In this document: positions 14,424 through 27,300 of the stretch, in pieces | How positions within the stretch are numbered: position 1 is the first letter of the stretch | Layout: each line of letters starts with the position of its first letter | Virus record (IMG/VR): IMGVR_UViG_3300042691_001351 | Location: 1 to 36,178 of that record | DNA length: 36,178 bases | Reading direction: 5' to 3' (one strand) | Source: a virus | Position numbers and translations under genes: made by a program | The notes under the pieces: generated by a model | The model's database searches: none | What the model was told of the DNA's origin: nothing | The model's input: only the letters and a program-made list of their open reading frames with translations

Positions 14424-14426
14424 ATA
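14419..14426 (+). promoter_or_regulatory. Weak late-promoter-like motif GTTAAATA before gene 25
   Basis: The motif ends in TAAATA, but T4 spacing would start the transcript exactly at ATG 14432. The sequence context TAAATACTACTATG resembles that of the 367-aa gene. It may be fortuitous, since gene 25 can be read from the upstream promoter. Confidence 0.25.
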
Positions 14427-14431
14427 CTACT

Positions 14432-14875
14432 ATGGCAGCATCTAGATTATATGACAAGATTGTCCTAAAAGGCACATCACAAGGACAGGTTATTCCTGGT
14501 ACTAAGACCTACAAAGGCTTTAGTACAATTTCTGCTGCCTCTGAGAGTTTTGCACTCTATGATTTGAATCTAATTAAACAAGACATGTTGAATCATTTTC
14601 ATATTAGACTAGGCGAAAGGCTTGAACAACCTGAGTTTGGCACTGTTATTTGGGACGTATTATTTGAACCATTAACAGATCAAATTCGTGATATAATCAT
14701 TAAAGATGTTGAAACAATTGTCAATTATGATCCTAGAATCCGTGCAGAACAGATAACAGTTACGCCTTATGAAACAGGCATACAGATTGAATGCACCGTG
14801 GTTTACTATCCCTACAACATACAAGAAGCTATACAGTTAAAGTTTGACAAAGCCAACGGCTTGTCTGGTATGTAA
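14432..14875 (+). CDS. 25: gp25-like baseplate wedge protein
   Basis: The 147-aa product (T4 gp25 is 132 aa) has the gp25/GPW family core: FHIRLGERLEQPEFGTVIWD (about 52-71), LFEPLTDQ (73-80), the conserved YDPRI (106-110) and a C-terminal strand pair ending FDKANG. This small protein joins the sheath initiator position to the gp6 ring in contractile tails and is the most conserved baseplate part. It sits 8 bp after gp5 and before gp6, the usual partner order. No strong ribosome site precedes the ATG, so coupling to gene 5 or an unusual leader is likely. Confidence 0.93.
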   Translation: MAASRLYDKIVLKGTSQGQVIPGTKTYKGFSTISAASESFALYDLNLIKQDMLNHFHIRLGERLEQPEFGTVIWDVLFEPLTDQIRDIIIKDVETIVNYDPRIRAEQITVTPYETGIQIECTVVYYPYNIQEAIQLKFDKANGLSGM

Positions 14876-14899
14876 TTAACTACACACATAATAATATAC

Positions 14900-14907
14900 G
14901 CTAAATA
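14900..14907 (+). promoter_or_regulatory. Late promoter GCTAAATA for gene 6 and the giant gene
   Basis: The CTAAATAC core lies in a 52-bp gap. The predicted start near 14913 gives a 15-nt leader to ATG 14928, the same leader length as at 9057-9072. This spacing supports ATG 14928 over TTG 14916. Confidence 0.6.
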
Positions 14908-14927
14908 CTCAATAATTGGGAAAGCGT

Positions 14928-17900
14928 ATGTCAACAACTGATAGACAAAATAGATTACTAGTAGCGGAAGATTGGAAACGCATATACCAGAGCTTCCGTA
15001 ACGCAGACTTTCAAAGCTATGACTTTGAAAATCTACGTAGAGTTATGGTTAATTATATTAGGGAAAATTATCCTGAAGATTTTAATGACTATATTGAAAG
15101 CAGTGAATACCTAGCACTTATTGATCTAATTGCTTTTTTAGGTCAAAGCATTGCCTTTCGTATTGATCTAAATGCTCGTGATAACTTTTTAGAGCTAGCA
15201 GAACGCCGTGAGTCAGTACTACGCCTTGCTCAGTTACTAAGTTACAATCCTAAAAGAAACATTGCAGGCAGCGGATTATTAAAATTTACCACAGTTTCTA
15301 CTAGTCAAAACGTCTACGACTCAAACGGCCGTAATCTTTCTGGACAAGTGATCAGTTGGAATGATCCTGCAAACGCCAACTGGTATGATCAGTTTATCAA
15401 AGTAATCAACGCATCCTTACCAGTTAATCGTCAGTTTGGAAATCCAGACGATAAGAATGAAATTTATGGTATTCCTACAGAACAATACCGCTTTCAAGCC
15501 AGCAATACAGATGTTCCAGTTTACGGATTTACAAAAGCAGTAGACGGCCGTGTATTACCTTTTGAAGTAGTTAGTACTACCTTTAAAGACAAAACAGAAA
15601 TATATGAAGAGCCTCCAGCAGTAGGTAACAGACTGGCATTTATCTATCGTAATGATGGCCGCGGCAACGGTAGTGCTAATACTGGTTTCTTTATACACTT
15701 CCGTCAGGGCATTTTAAATCAAGGTACATTTACGATCAATCAACCTAGCACAAACGAAACAGTTGATATTGATGCTACTAACATTAACAATGATGACGTA
15801 TGGTTGTATAAGTTAAATTCTGCAGGATTAGAATCAGAATATTGGGCAAAAATTCCTGCGCTTGAAGGTAATAACGCTATCTATAATAGTTTAAAGAAAT
15901 CTATTAGAAATATCTATAGTGTTGTTACTCGCACTGATGATCGTGTCAGCTTATCTTTCAGCGATGGAACTTTTGGTAATTTACCACAAGGCTCGTTCCG
16001 TGTCTACTATAGACAAAGTAATGGCATTAGCTACACTATTAATCCAAAAGATATTAGAAATATTGCAATTGAAATTCCGTATGTTTCTAATTTAAATCAA
16101 ATGGAAACATTGTCAGTGACTATGAATCTACAAAGTTCAGTAGCCAATGCTTCTGAAACAGAATCTAATACTAGTATCAAGTCTAATGCTCCTGCAACAT
16201 ATTATACACAAAATCGTATGATTACGGGAGAAGATTACAACATCAGTCCGCTGGCCGTAAATCAACAGGTAGTTAAAGTTAAAGCAGTAAATCGCAGCTC
16301 GAGCGGTATTAGTCGTTATTTTGATCTAGTAGATCCTACTGGCAAATATTCTAAGACTAACTTGTTTGCAGATGATGGTGCTCTGTATAAACAAGAATAT
16401 ACTGATAGTTTTAGATTTAGTTACACAACTCAAACAGACATTGAAGCTGTAATTTATAATCAACTTTTAGAAACTCTTAAGTCAAAACAATTACGAGACT
16501 ATTATTATTCTAAGTTTACTGCAAAGACAGTAGGCGATGAAAATGTATCTTGGTTTAACAAGACTACTGATGTTAATCAAAGTACTGGCTATATTAAAAA
16601 TGAATCTAACGTGCCTTTTAAATTAGGATCTTATACCAGTACTTCGTTAAGATTTGTCACAGCAGGCGCACTAGTTAAATTTGTAGCACCTACCGGCAAG
16701 TATTTTAATAAAGCTAATAACAATGCATTAGTAACAGGCACGGCAACAGTATCGCATGCGACTACTAATCTATGGTGCAAAATTGTATCAGTTAGTGGTG
16801 ACGGTTCAAACAATAATACTGGTACACTAGTAGACGGTTCTGGCACAGTTGTACTAAACGATGTCATACCAACTGGTGCAATATTAAGTCAAATTATTCC
16901 AGCATGGAGAACCACGCTTGATACTAACACGATTAACACCATGGTAGATTTAGTATTTTCTAATAAACCTTTTGGTCTAAGATACGATGTTGAAACACGT
17001 ACTTGGAAAATTGTATTCGAAGTAAATCTAAATACTGCTGCTGATTTTAGTTTGGGTAATCAAGGAAATAATAGTAATCAACAATTAGACGCTAGTTGGT
17101 TATTATTGTTCACTACTGACTCAGAATTTTACACAGTTACATCTAGACTATTGAGATTTATATTTGAAAGTGATCAACAACTGCGTTTTTACTTTGATGC
17201 TAGCGATAAAATTTATGACACTAGATCTAATACCATTGTCAAAGACAAAATTAAAGTATTAAGTATTAATACAGATCCTGCAACGTCAGGCGGAACAAGT
17301 CCCTACACTTATGATCGTGATTGGGAAATTTCAGAAGAGTATAGAGGGCTTGATGGCTACGTTGATACTAAGAAGATTCAAGTCACTTTTAGCGATTCAG
17401 ACGATGACAGTGTGGTAGATGATCCGTCTATATTTGATGAGATTGTCGATCCTACTACTAATCAGTATGTTGTACTTGAGTTGTACACTATTGCACAAGG
17501 GCAAGAAGACTATCGTTGGGTTGACAACTCTAATAATACTGTTGTTATTTTAAGTACAGAACCTATTAGCGGTGTTAATGGCCAATACTATTATTTTATT
17601 GATACTGATGTAGTTAAACAATATAGCTCTACTGATGGATTTATTGTAAGTTTAAATTATCGAGTATACGTTGGTCGTTCTAACATTAAGTTTCAATATA
17701 TCCATAACGCAGACTACGAGTCTAGAATTGATCCAGGACTAACCAATTTAGTTGACGTATTCATATTAACTAAAGATTACGACAAAACATTTAGAGAATG
17801 GCTAGACGGATCGCGAACAGTCGAGCCACTTGCTCCTAGTTCAGATTTCTTATACAATTTATTGTCTACTGAACTAAACAAAATTAAATCTATCAGCGAT

Positions 17901-18359
17901 GAAATTATCTACCATCCTGTAAAATACAAAGTATTATTTGGAGATAAGGCATCTTCAGATGTACAAGCAACATTTAAAATTGTAAAAAATTCTGAAGTTG
18001 TTATTAGCGACAATGATGTTAAATCAAAAGTATTATCTGCAATTAACGAATTTTTTGCTTTAGAAAATTGGGACTTCGGCGGAGACTTTTATTTTACAGA
18101 ACTATCAGCATATGTAATGAATAGGCTAACACCTAATATTGTTAATTTTATTATTGTACCTAAACAATCATTATTGACGTTTGGAAGTCTATATGAAATA
18201 CGTGCAGAAAAAGATCAAATATTCATCAACGGTGCAACAGTGAGCAATATTGAAATTATCTCAGCAATAACTGCAAGCAAGATTAGAAGCTCAGGCATAA
18301 TCACTGTATCTTCAACTACTGCTAGCCAACAAACTATAACTAGTGCAGGAACTAACTAA
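14928..18359 (+). CDS. 6: gp6-like baseplate wedge protein, enlarged (1143 aa)
   Basis: The N-terminal 120 residues match the gp6 family of T4-like phages: a TDRQNRL start, FENLRRVMVNYIRENYPEDF, SSEYLALIDLIAFLGQSIAF and a RDNFLELAERRESVLRLA helix, followed by a GSGLLKFTT strand. A baseplate-J-like core continues to about 450 (DRVSLSFSDGTFGNLPQGSF; then SNAPATYYTQNRMITGEDYN). T4 gp6 is 660 aa; the extra length appears as a beta-rich region between about 560 and 960. The C-terminal segment (about 1000-1110, PVKYKVLFGDKASSDVQATF then NEFFALENWDFGGDFYFTEL) again looks like the gp6/J-like end. gp6 dimers form the continuous ring of the inner baseplate. ATG 14928 is preferred over TTG 14916 because of the leader spacing and the better start codon. 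The stop overlaps the next start (TAATG). Confidence 0.9.
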   Translation: MSTTDRQNRLLVAEDWKRIYQSFRNADFQSYDFENLRRVMVNYIRENYPEDFNDYIESSEYLALIDLIAFLGQSIAFRIDLNARDNFLELAERRESVLRLAQLLSYNPKRNIAGSGLLKFTTVSTSQNVYDSNGRNLSGQVISWNDPANANWYDQFIKVINASLPVNRQFGNPDDKNEIYGIPTEQYRFQASNTDVPVYGFTKAVDGRVLPFEVVSTTFKDKTEIYEEPPAVGNRLAFIYRNDGRGNGSANTGFFIHFRQGILNQGTFTINQPSTNETVDIDATNINNDDVWLYKLNSAGLESEYWAKIPALEGNNAIYNSLKKSIRNIYSVVTRTDDRVSLSFSDGTFGNLPQGSFRVYYRQSNGISYTINPKDIRNIAIEIPYVSNLNQMETLSVTMNLQSSVANASETESNTSIKSNAPATYYTQNRMITGEDYNISPLAVNQQVVKVKAVNRSSSGISRYFDLVDPTGKYSKTNLFADDGALYKQEYTDSFRFSYTTQTDIEAVIYNQLLETLKSKQLRDYYYSKFTAKTVGDENVSWFNKTTDVNQSTGYIKNESNVPFKLGSYTSTSLRFVTAGALVKFVAPTGKYFNKANNNALVTGTATVSHATTNLWCKIVSVSGDGSNNNTGTLVDGSGTVVLNDVIPTGAILSQIIPAWRTTLDTNTINTMVDLVFSNKPFGLRYDVETRTWKIVFEVNLNTAADFSLGNQGNNSNQQLDASWLLLFTTDSEFYTVTSRLLRFIFESDQQLRFYFDASDKIYDTRSNTIVKDKIKVLSINTDPATSGGTSPYTYDRDWEISEEYRGLDGYVDTKKIQVTFSDSDDDSVVDDPSIFDEIVDPTTNQYVVLELYTIAQGQEDYRWVDNSNNTVVILSTEPISGVNGQYYYFIDTDVVKQYSSTDGFIVSLNYRVYVGRSNIKFQYIHNADYESRIDPGLTNLVDVFILTKDYDKTFREWLDGSRTVEPLAPSSDFLYNLLSTELNKIKSISDEIIYHPVKYKVLFGDKASSDVQATFKIVKNSEVVISDNDVKSKVLSAINEFFALENWDFGGDFYFTELSAYVMNRLTPNIVNFIIVPKQSLLTFGSLYEIRAEKDQIFINGATVSNIEIISAITASKIRSSGIITVSSTTASQQTITSAGTN

Positions 18360-21300
18360 TGGCTAATCAAAACGAATCAAGTCTACCATTGTCTAATAGT
18401 GAAGGCAGGAAGACTGCTGACTTACTTCCTCGTTTTTACAGAACTGACAGCAACAAAAAGTTTTTGTCAGCTACACTGGATCAACTAACACAGCCAGGAA
18501 CAGTTAAAAAACTAACAGGATACATTGGAAGAAAGAACGCCAAAGCCGTTAAATCTTCTGACGTATTCATTGCAGCCACGGATGCTGATAGACAAAATTA
18601 TCAATTAGAGCCAGCAGCAGTTATTCAGGATTATTTAGGCAACACTAGTTTTTATAAAGACTATATTGATCATATCAATCATGTAGAGACTAATGGCGGC
18701 AATGTTACTAACCATGAAAGACTAAACAAGCAAGAATTTTATGCATGGAATCCACATATTAACTGGGACAAATTTGTAAACTTTCAACAGTATTACTGGC
18801 TACCTTACGGGCCCACACCAATTGAGGTTCAAGGCCAACAACAAGCTATTTCTAGCACATATACTGTTACTACAGAAGACGAAGGTGACAACTATGTTTA
18901 TATCTTCACACCAGACGGACTTACTCGTAATCCTGCACTGACATTGTACAGAGGACAGACCTACAGTTTTGATATCACTGCTCCTAATAATCCGTTTTCA
19001 ATTAAAACAGTTAGAGTAGCGGGACCATTAGAACGTTATACTGACGGAGTATCTGCAAGCGCAGTTCAATCTGGAACAATTACATTCACTGTTCCTAGTG
19101 ATTCTCCTGATGTGTTATTTTATGTCAGCGAAGTTGATGCAAACACAGGTGGTGTGTTTTCTATAAAAGATATCGATGAAAATACATTTTTAGATCTCAC
19201 AACTGATATAATTGGCAAGAAAACATACACTATGAGCAACGGTATTCCGTTATCTAATGGTATGAAATTATTCTTCACAGGCAATGTTACCCCGTCAATT
19301 TATTCTTCAGGCTATTGGTATGTTGAAGGTGTAGGTACAGCCATTAACCTAGTCTCTGATAGCGACCTTGAAATTATAAGTTCATATTCGCAAGAAACGG
19401 CTTTATTATTTGATGATGAACCATTTGATCAATCTCCATTTAGTACACTAACTTCTTTCCCTAGAGACAAAGATTATATTGTTATTAATCGTGCTAGCCC
19501 TGACAGGAACCAGTGGAGTCGTTATAACAGATGGTACCATCAAGATGTTATTATAGCGGCAGCAGCAGCAGACGGACAAGTTCCAGATATTGATCAAGCA
19601 CAACGTGCTACTAGACCAATTATTGAATTTGAAGCTGGTTTAAAATTATTTAATTTTGGTCACCAATCAAAGAAAAATGTTGATGTTGTTGATACGTTTA
19701 CTACTGATGTATTTTCTACGATTGAAGGTAGCTTAGGATATAACATTGACGGAATTGATCTAGCAAATGGCATGCGAGTGTTATTTACTGCAGATCCTGA
19801 TAGATTTGTAAACGGTAAAATTTTTAAAGTTAATTTTATTGACATAACTGAGCCCGGCCGTCGAATAGATTTCTTAGGTAACACAGGAGTTGACATTGTA
19901 GATAATATTATAACTTCTACAACTGCTCACGGATTAGCAACAGGAAATCAAATTATATATTTGAATAATGCTAATTCTAACATAGAAGGATTAATTAACA
20001 GGCAAGTATATTATGTAATGGTTATAGATGCTACACACATTAGACTTTACACTGATAAAATTTTGCTCACCCAAGCTAATATAATTAATACAGGAGATGG
20101 AATTCATACTGTAGAAACATTTAACGGGTATCGTCATCAGATCAATCTAACAGAAGACATTGACACTACTCCGATAGAAAATGAAACAGTGTTAGTAAAA
20201 ACAGGAGCACAGTATCAAGGGTCAATGTTTTGGTATAACGGAACTGTATGGAAATTAGGACAGCAAAAGACAACTATCAACCAGTCTCCACTATTTGATA
20301 TATTTGACGAAAATGGTGTTAGCTATGGTGATGTCAGTGTATATGACGGATCTAACTTTCACGGTACTAAGGTATTTTCCTACAAAGTTGGAACAGGAAA
20401 TAATGATACCGCTCTAGGATTTCCATTAAGTTATCAAAATATCAGTAACATAGGTGATATTGTTTTTGAATTCAATCTGTTAAAAGATTCATTTAATTAC
20501 AAACAAGTAATATCTGTACTAAGCAAAACTACAGATATTGGCTATTTAAAAGTTATTACAGATCTTACTACAGTAGATTATCAAAATGGATGGACTCTTT
20601 CAAAGATTGCCAATGTGCAACCTATTGTTAGAACGTTTAAAGAAAGTGAATTAATTAATAATTTTCCTATAGATGTTTACGATTTTAAAGATAAACTAGA
20701 TGATCTAGAAGTAAATGTCTACATTAATGGACTTAGACAAAATAAAGATTCATACACTGTTGTAGACGGCACTATTAGAAAATTACTAGTGTTAAACAAA
20801 GATGTGAATATAACAGATGTAGTAACATTGAAATGTTTTGCGGCACAGGCTAAAAATGAAAACGGTTATTACGAGATGCCGCTTAGTTTACAAAATAATC
20901 CATTAAATGATAACGTAACACAATTTACGTTGGGGCAAGTAATTGACCATGTTGACACGATTGTTGAACACATCACTACGTTCAGTGGAGCATATCCAGG
21001 TTATAGTAATTTACGAGATATTGGAAACATAACACCATATGGTACCCGCTTTGTACAACATAGTGGGCCTATGAATCTAAGTTTGTATCATCTAGGATCG
21101 CAGACCGCAAATATCATCAAAGCTCTTGAAAAATCTAGAAACGATTATGGAAAATTTAAACGAGCATTTATAACCTTTGCTAGCGAGTCTGGCATTGACA
21201 CGGAAACAAAACAACACGTTGATTTTATTCTACAAGAGTTAGCAAAAGATAAAACAAAAACGCAATCATACTACCTATCTGATATGTTTGCATATGCAGG

Positions 21301-24300
21301 AGGAACTAGATCTGAATACACTGTATTGGATCCTAGGGTTACTACCTATCCGTTGACAACTGCATTTAATCTTAACAGCTTGTCAAACCAAGCAGCAAAC
21401 ATTTATTTAAATGGTGAACAGCTAGTGCATGGCCGAGATTACATATTTGGCACAGATGTGTTTTTTGAAATTTTAACTACCCTAACAGAAGGCGACGTAA
21501 TTGAAGCTTATGAATACACTAGTACTGATGGATCGTACTGTCCAGCTACTCCTAGTAAGCTAGGATTATATCCGTTATTTGAACCAAAAATTTATATTGA
21601 CGATACATACCTTGAAACAACAGAAGTAATACAAGGTCATGACGGTAGCATAACAATTGCTTTCGGTGATTACCGTGATGCACTAATTCTTGAATTAGAA
21701 AAAAGAATTTTTAACAATGTAAAAGTTAATTACAATACGCAGATATTTGATATCTACAATATTATTCCTGGATACAGTAGAACTACAGCATATTCAAAAG
21801 TAGAAGTGGATAGTGTAATGAGTCAATATTTTTTCCAATGGGCTACAAATATTGCACAAGATTATACACAGCAAAATAATGCCTTATGGGATAGACTAGA
21901 TTCGTTTACTTGGAATTACAGAAATAATTCTTTACCAGATAATTCAATTTCTCCCGCATTCTGGAGAGGAATATATCGTTGGACTTTAGATACTGATCGT
22001 CCGCATACTCACCCATGGGAGTGTTTAGGATTTAGTATAGAGCCAAAATGGTGGCAAGAAGTCTACGGACCGCTCCCATACACTAATAACAACTATGTTC
22101 TATGGGACGACATTAAACATGGTATTGTAAGAGAACCTGGCGTTCCTATTAGAACCTTGTCTAAGTTTGCTAGAACTGTATTAGAAAACGGGTACCCCGT
22201 TGATGAAGATGGAAATTTAGTTTCTCCGTACAATGCAGGACACGTCAGTGGGTATATCAATCCAACAGCTGAAGGGTATTATGTATTTGGAGATGTGGGG
22301 CCAGTAGAGTCAGCATGGCGCCGAAGCTCTTATTATGCGTTCTCAGTAATACAAACAGCACTACTGTTGCAGCCTAATCATGTATTAGGTACTTGTTTAG
22401 ATCGTAGTAGAATTGTACGTAATCTAAACGATCAACTAGTTTATGCAGACACAAGTTTAAGAATTCAATTAAGTGATCTAGTATTGCCTTCTACCGCATC
22501 TAGTACGGTTAGAACAAACACTGCTGGATTAATTAACTATATTGTTGACTATATTACCAGTGATGTAACACTACTAGTGTCACAGTATGCTAATGATTTA
22601 TCAGCATTAACAAATAAAATTAGTTCTAAATTAGGCGGATTTACTAGTAAGTCCAAATTTAGATTACTATTAGACAGCAAGAGTTTGTCAAGCTCTGGTG
22701 GTGTATTTGTACCTGAAGAAAATTACGAAATAATTTTTAATGTAAGTTCTCCTATTAAAAAATTAGTCTATAGTGGAATTGTTATTACAAAATATGCAGA
22801 TGGTTACGAAGTAAGAGGCTACAATAATGATCATCCTTACTTCACATACTATCCTTATACTCTAAGTGGCAGAACAATTAACGTAGGCGGCATTAGTGAA
22901 AGCTATATTGAATGGACAGAAGGAAAATACTATGTTGCTGGTAAATTAATAAGAGCTAACAATCAGTATTACCGAGTAAAAACAACACACCAAAGCGGTG
23001 AAAAGTTTGATGTTAGTTACTATACTAGACTTGCAGAATTGCCAGTGACCGGCGGCCGTAGTGCAGAATTAAGAAAAGCATGGGACACTAGTAAAGAACA
23101 AACGGTTAGCTACGGTACTAAATTTTCTTCTATACAATCTATAGTAGATTTTATACAAGGATACGGCGTATACTTAGAAGCACAAGGATTTGTTTTTGAC
23201 GAGTTCAACGTAGATTTAAAAAATGTTAATAATTGGGAAACTTCTATTAAAGAATTTTTATTCTGGTCTACACAAAACTGGGCAGAAGGAAGTGTGATTT
23301 CTCTAAGTCCTGCAGCGAATACCTTAGTATTAAACAGCACTAACTCGGTTGTTAATAATGTAGTAGACACATTTTTTGAATATAAGATATTTAGAGTTGA
23401 TGGACAAAAATTACCAGCAGACAATATAAATTCATTTAGAGAAGGCAATCAGTTTGTACTAAAACCTGAAAACACTAATCACGGAATTTACGGTGCAACC
23501 TTATATCTAGTACAAAAAGAACATGTATTGCTGTTAGATAATACAACATTGTTTAACGATGTAATATACGACCAAGCTCCGGGTTATCGTCAAGAAAGAA
23601 TTAAAGTTTCTGGGTACTTGTCAACAAACTGGAATGGCGGATTTAATATTCCTGGATTTATCTACGACCAAGCAATTATAACTAATTGGACAGTTTGGAC
23701 TGATTATAATCTAGGAGACATTGTAAAGTATAAAGAGTTTTATTATTCAGCTAGAGCATTCCTACCTGGCGTTGAATTATTTGATAGCGACAGTTGGATC
23801 AAGCTAGACGAAAAACCTGTATCTCAAATGTTACCTAACTGGAATTACAAAGCAGATCAATTTAGTGACTTCTACAGCCTAGATAGCGACAACTTTGATA
23901 TTGGCCAACAGAAAATGGCACAGCACTTAATTGGTTATCAGAAACGTCAATATCTTGAAAACATTATTCAAGACGATGTTAGTCAGTACAAGTTCTATCA
24001 AGGAATGATTATTGAGAAAGGCACACAAAATGTCTTTAACAAGCTATTTGATGTGCTAAGTGCGGATAGTCAAGACAGTCTAACGTTCAACGAAGAATGG
24101 GCAGTTCGTGTGGGCAACTATGGCGCAAGCGACTCATTTAAAGAAGTAGAATTTAAATTAGACGAAAGCAAATTCAAACTAAATCCTCAGCCGTTTGAAC
24201 TAACATCAACAATTGATCCTACTGTTGTAGATTTTGTCTATAGACAAACTCCTGCAGATGTTTATATTAAACCAGTCGGATATACTAACAATATTTGGCC

Positions 24301-27300
24301 ACTTGCAAATACTAATGATTATTTAAGAACACCTGGATATGTTAGATATGAGGATGTTAAACTACATGTTGATACATTAACAGATCTAATTACAGAAGAT
24401 ATTTCAACTTTTATTGAAGGTGATTATGTATGGTGCGCATTTGAAGGTAGAGATTGGAACGTTTATAGATTTACACATTCTAATTTTGATATTGAGAATG
24501 TTGAATACACTGCAGGCACATTGACTATTACATGTTCTAAAATTCCTAGCATAGCTGCTGGCGATGTTTTAGGAATAGAAAACGCAAATAAAATTAAAGG
24601 CTTCCACGTTGTATCTTCAGTACAAGGCCGTAAGATTTATATTACTACAACTGTTGCGGGGTGGACTAATCCATTTGCCGACTTGGCAGAAGTGTTAGTA
24701 TACCAGTTTGATTCAGTTAGAACAGGCAGTATTGACAGTCTTAATGAAATTATTCCTACAAACTTAAAAGTTAATGAACAAGTATGGGTCGATGATAACG
24801 GCCAAGGATTGTACTCTGTTTACAATAATAATCCTGTGTTTAGCGAACAAACTCTAAGTAATTTTGCTCCTGTTTCTAATTTAAACTTTGGAAAAGCTGT
24901 AGCAATTTCTCCAAATAGATACGTAACAGCAGTGGCTACAAATAATGATTCTATTATTATATACACAAAAAGTTCATCTACTAGCCTATGGGTAGCACAC
25001 GACGAGTACCTTCCTAATCTTAATCTAGCTGACCCTGCTAACTTAAATTTTGGAAAAGAACTTGCATTTTCAACTGATGGCGAGTGGTTAGCAATCGCCG
25101 CCACTACTGCTAGTGAGGTTAACGGAAGTACATTTGCCGAACAAGGCTATGTTGCTTTATATCGTAAATCTAGCGAAAGCAATTATAATTTTGAACAGTT
25201 GTTAGTTAGCCAGGCTCCCGTAGCTTACGAGCAGTTTGGATCTAAATTAGCATTTACTAAAAACGGATCTCAGTATATCCTTGCAGTGTCTGCTCCGGGC
25301 CTACTGCAAACAGGCAAAGTATATTTTTATGAATTTACTAGCAATTCTTGGACTACGTATGCAAGTCCTAAGACTGCTGGCACAAGGAATTTGTTTGGAT
25401 ACGATATTGCGTTTTCCGAGTCAGCAGATATTTTTGTAGCATCTGCTCCTGTAGATTTAGCTAATACAGAATCATCTTATGAAGGGAAAGTTTATGTGTA
25501 TAGATTAGCTAACAATTTATATACTTTAGAAACTACCCTAGATAGTACTACAGTTGATTTAACAGCAAGAGCCAAGTTTGGGCAATCAATATCGCTATCT
25601 ACAAACGGAAAGTACCTAGCAGTTGGTGCTCCATTTACAGATGCCGATAGTGTAGATGCTGGAAAAGTTTTTGTATTCGATGTAGCTGATAATTTTAATC
25701 TGCATCAAACAATAGTTAGTAGTAAAAAAGAACTCAATGCAAAATTTGGATACACTGTTAATTTTATGAACACCGATGAGTCGTTAGTAATATTTTCAGC
25801 TAGCGGTGACATTGAAAAATTAACAACATTCATCGAAGGTGGCTTAACTACGTTTGATAATAACACATTAAGAATTGTTGATTATCAAGTAGACTCTGGT
25901 AGAGTTGATATATTTGATAGATACGCTACTAAATTTATATTTGGCGAAAGTCTTACTTCTGATTCTACTAGCATCGATCTATATGGAACATCTATAGCAA
26001 TAGCTACCGATTATATTCTAATTAGTGCTCCAGAAGATTCATTAACTTATGATCGTCAAGGTTCAGTATACGCTTATACAAGACCGCTAACTGCTAGATC
26101 GTGGATTGCAGAATATACAGAAACTAGTAGACCTGATGTTTATAAAATTAAAAAAGCATTTATTTATAATAGAACTAAAAATGTTTTAACGTCTTACATA
26201 GACGTAGTAGATGCAAGCCAAGGAAAGATTCCAGGACCTGCTGATCAAGAAATTAGTTATAAAACATATTTTGACCCAGCTACTTATTCTGTAGGTAATA
26301 GTACAGTTAATGTTGATGACGGAATGAATTGGACTAAAGATCAAGTTGGCATGTTATGGTGGGATTTGACCCGTGCTAGATTTTTAGACAATCGTGCAGG
26401 CGGAGTTGTTTACCGATCAACTACATGGAATACTTTATATGATACTGCTAGCATTGATATTTACGAATGGGTAGAAACAAAATACTTACCTTCGGAGTGG
26501 GACAAGTTATCGCCTACCGATAAAGGAAACTCTTTAGGTATAAGCGGAACTAGTCGTTATGGCGATGCGGTATACAGCGTTAAAAAGAGATATGATGCAG
26601 TATCTAAAACATTCCAAAATACCTATTACTATTGGGTAAAGAATCCAACTGTTGCTCCTAATGTTATTGGAAGATCACTGTCAGCATACAATGTTTCTAA
26701 ATTAATTTCTGATCCTATCTCAGAAGGATACTCATGTCTTGCACTAACAGGTGCTGACTCTTTTAGTCTAGTAAATGTTACTGGTCTAATAGACAGTACT
26801 GATTTTAATTTAACAGTTCAATATTGGACAGTGTCGTTAGATTATATAGGCACCAACGCACACAGCCAGTGGAAGATAATTAGTGAGCATCCTAATACTA
26901 TACTTCCTGTTGAGCTTGAAAATAAATGGATTCATAGTCTAGTTGGTAAAGATGAAAACGATAGACTAGTACCTGATATTAAATTACCATTTAAGCAACA
27001 ATATGGTATTAATTTTAGACCTCGTCAAAGTATGTTTATCAATCGTGTGGAAGCACTAAAACAATACATTGAACGTGTTAATGCAGTTTTAGCTACAAAT
27101 TTAATTGTTGATGACTACGACTTAACTGATCTAGAAGGTTATAATTCTCCTCCTAGTACAGTAACTGGCCAGTGGGATATAACAATTGACACTAATGCTG
27201 AATTACGTTTTGTGGGAGTAGCAACATTAGAACAAGCCCGCTTAACGCCAGTTATTGAAAATGGTAGAATTATTGGAGCAGACATTGTGTCAGCAGGTCG

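Noticed and set aside
14916-14930. TTG 14916 as the start of gene 6
   Set aside because: It would leave only about 3 nt of leader after the predicted late start. ATG 14928 gives the 15-nt leader seen at the other CTAAATA promoter.
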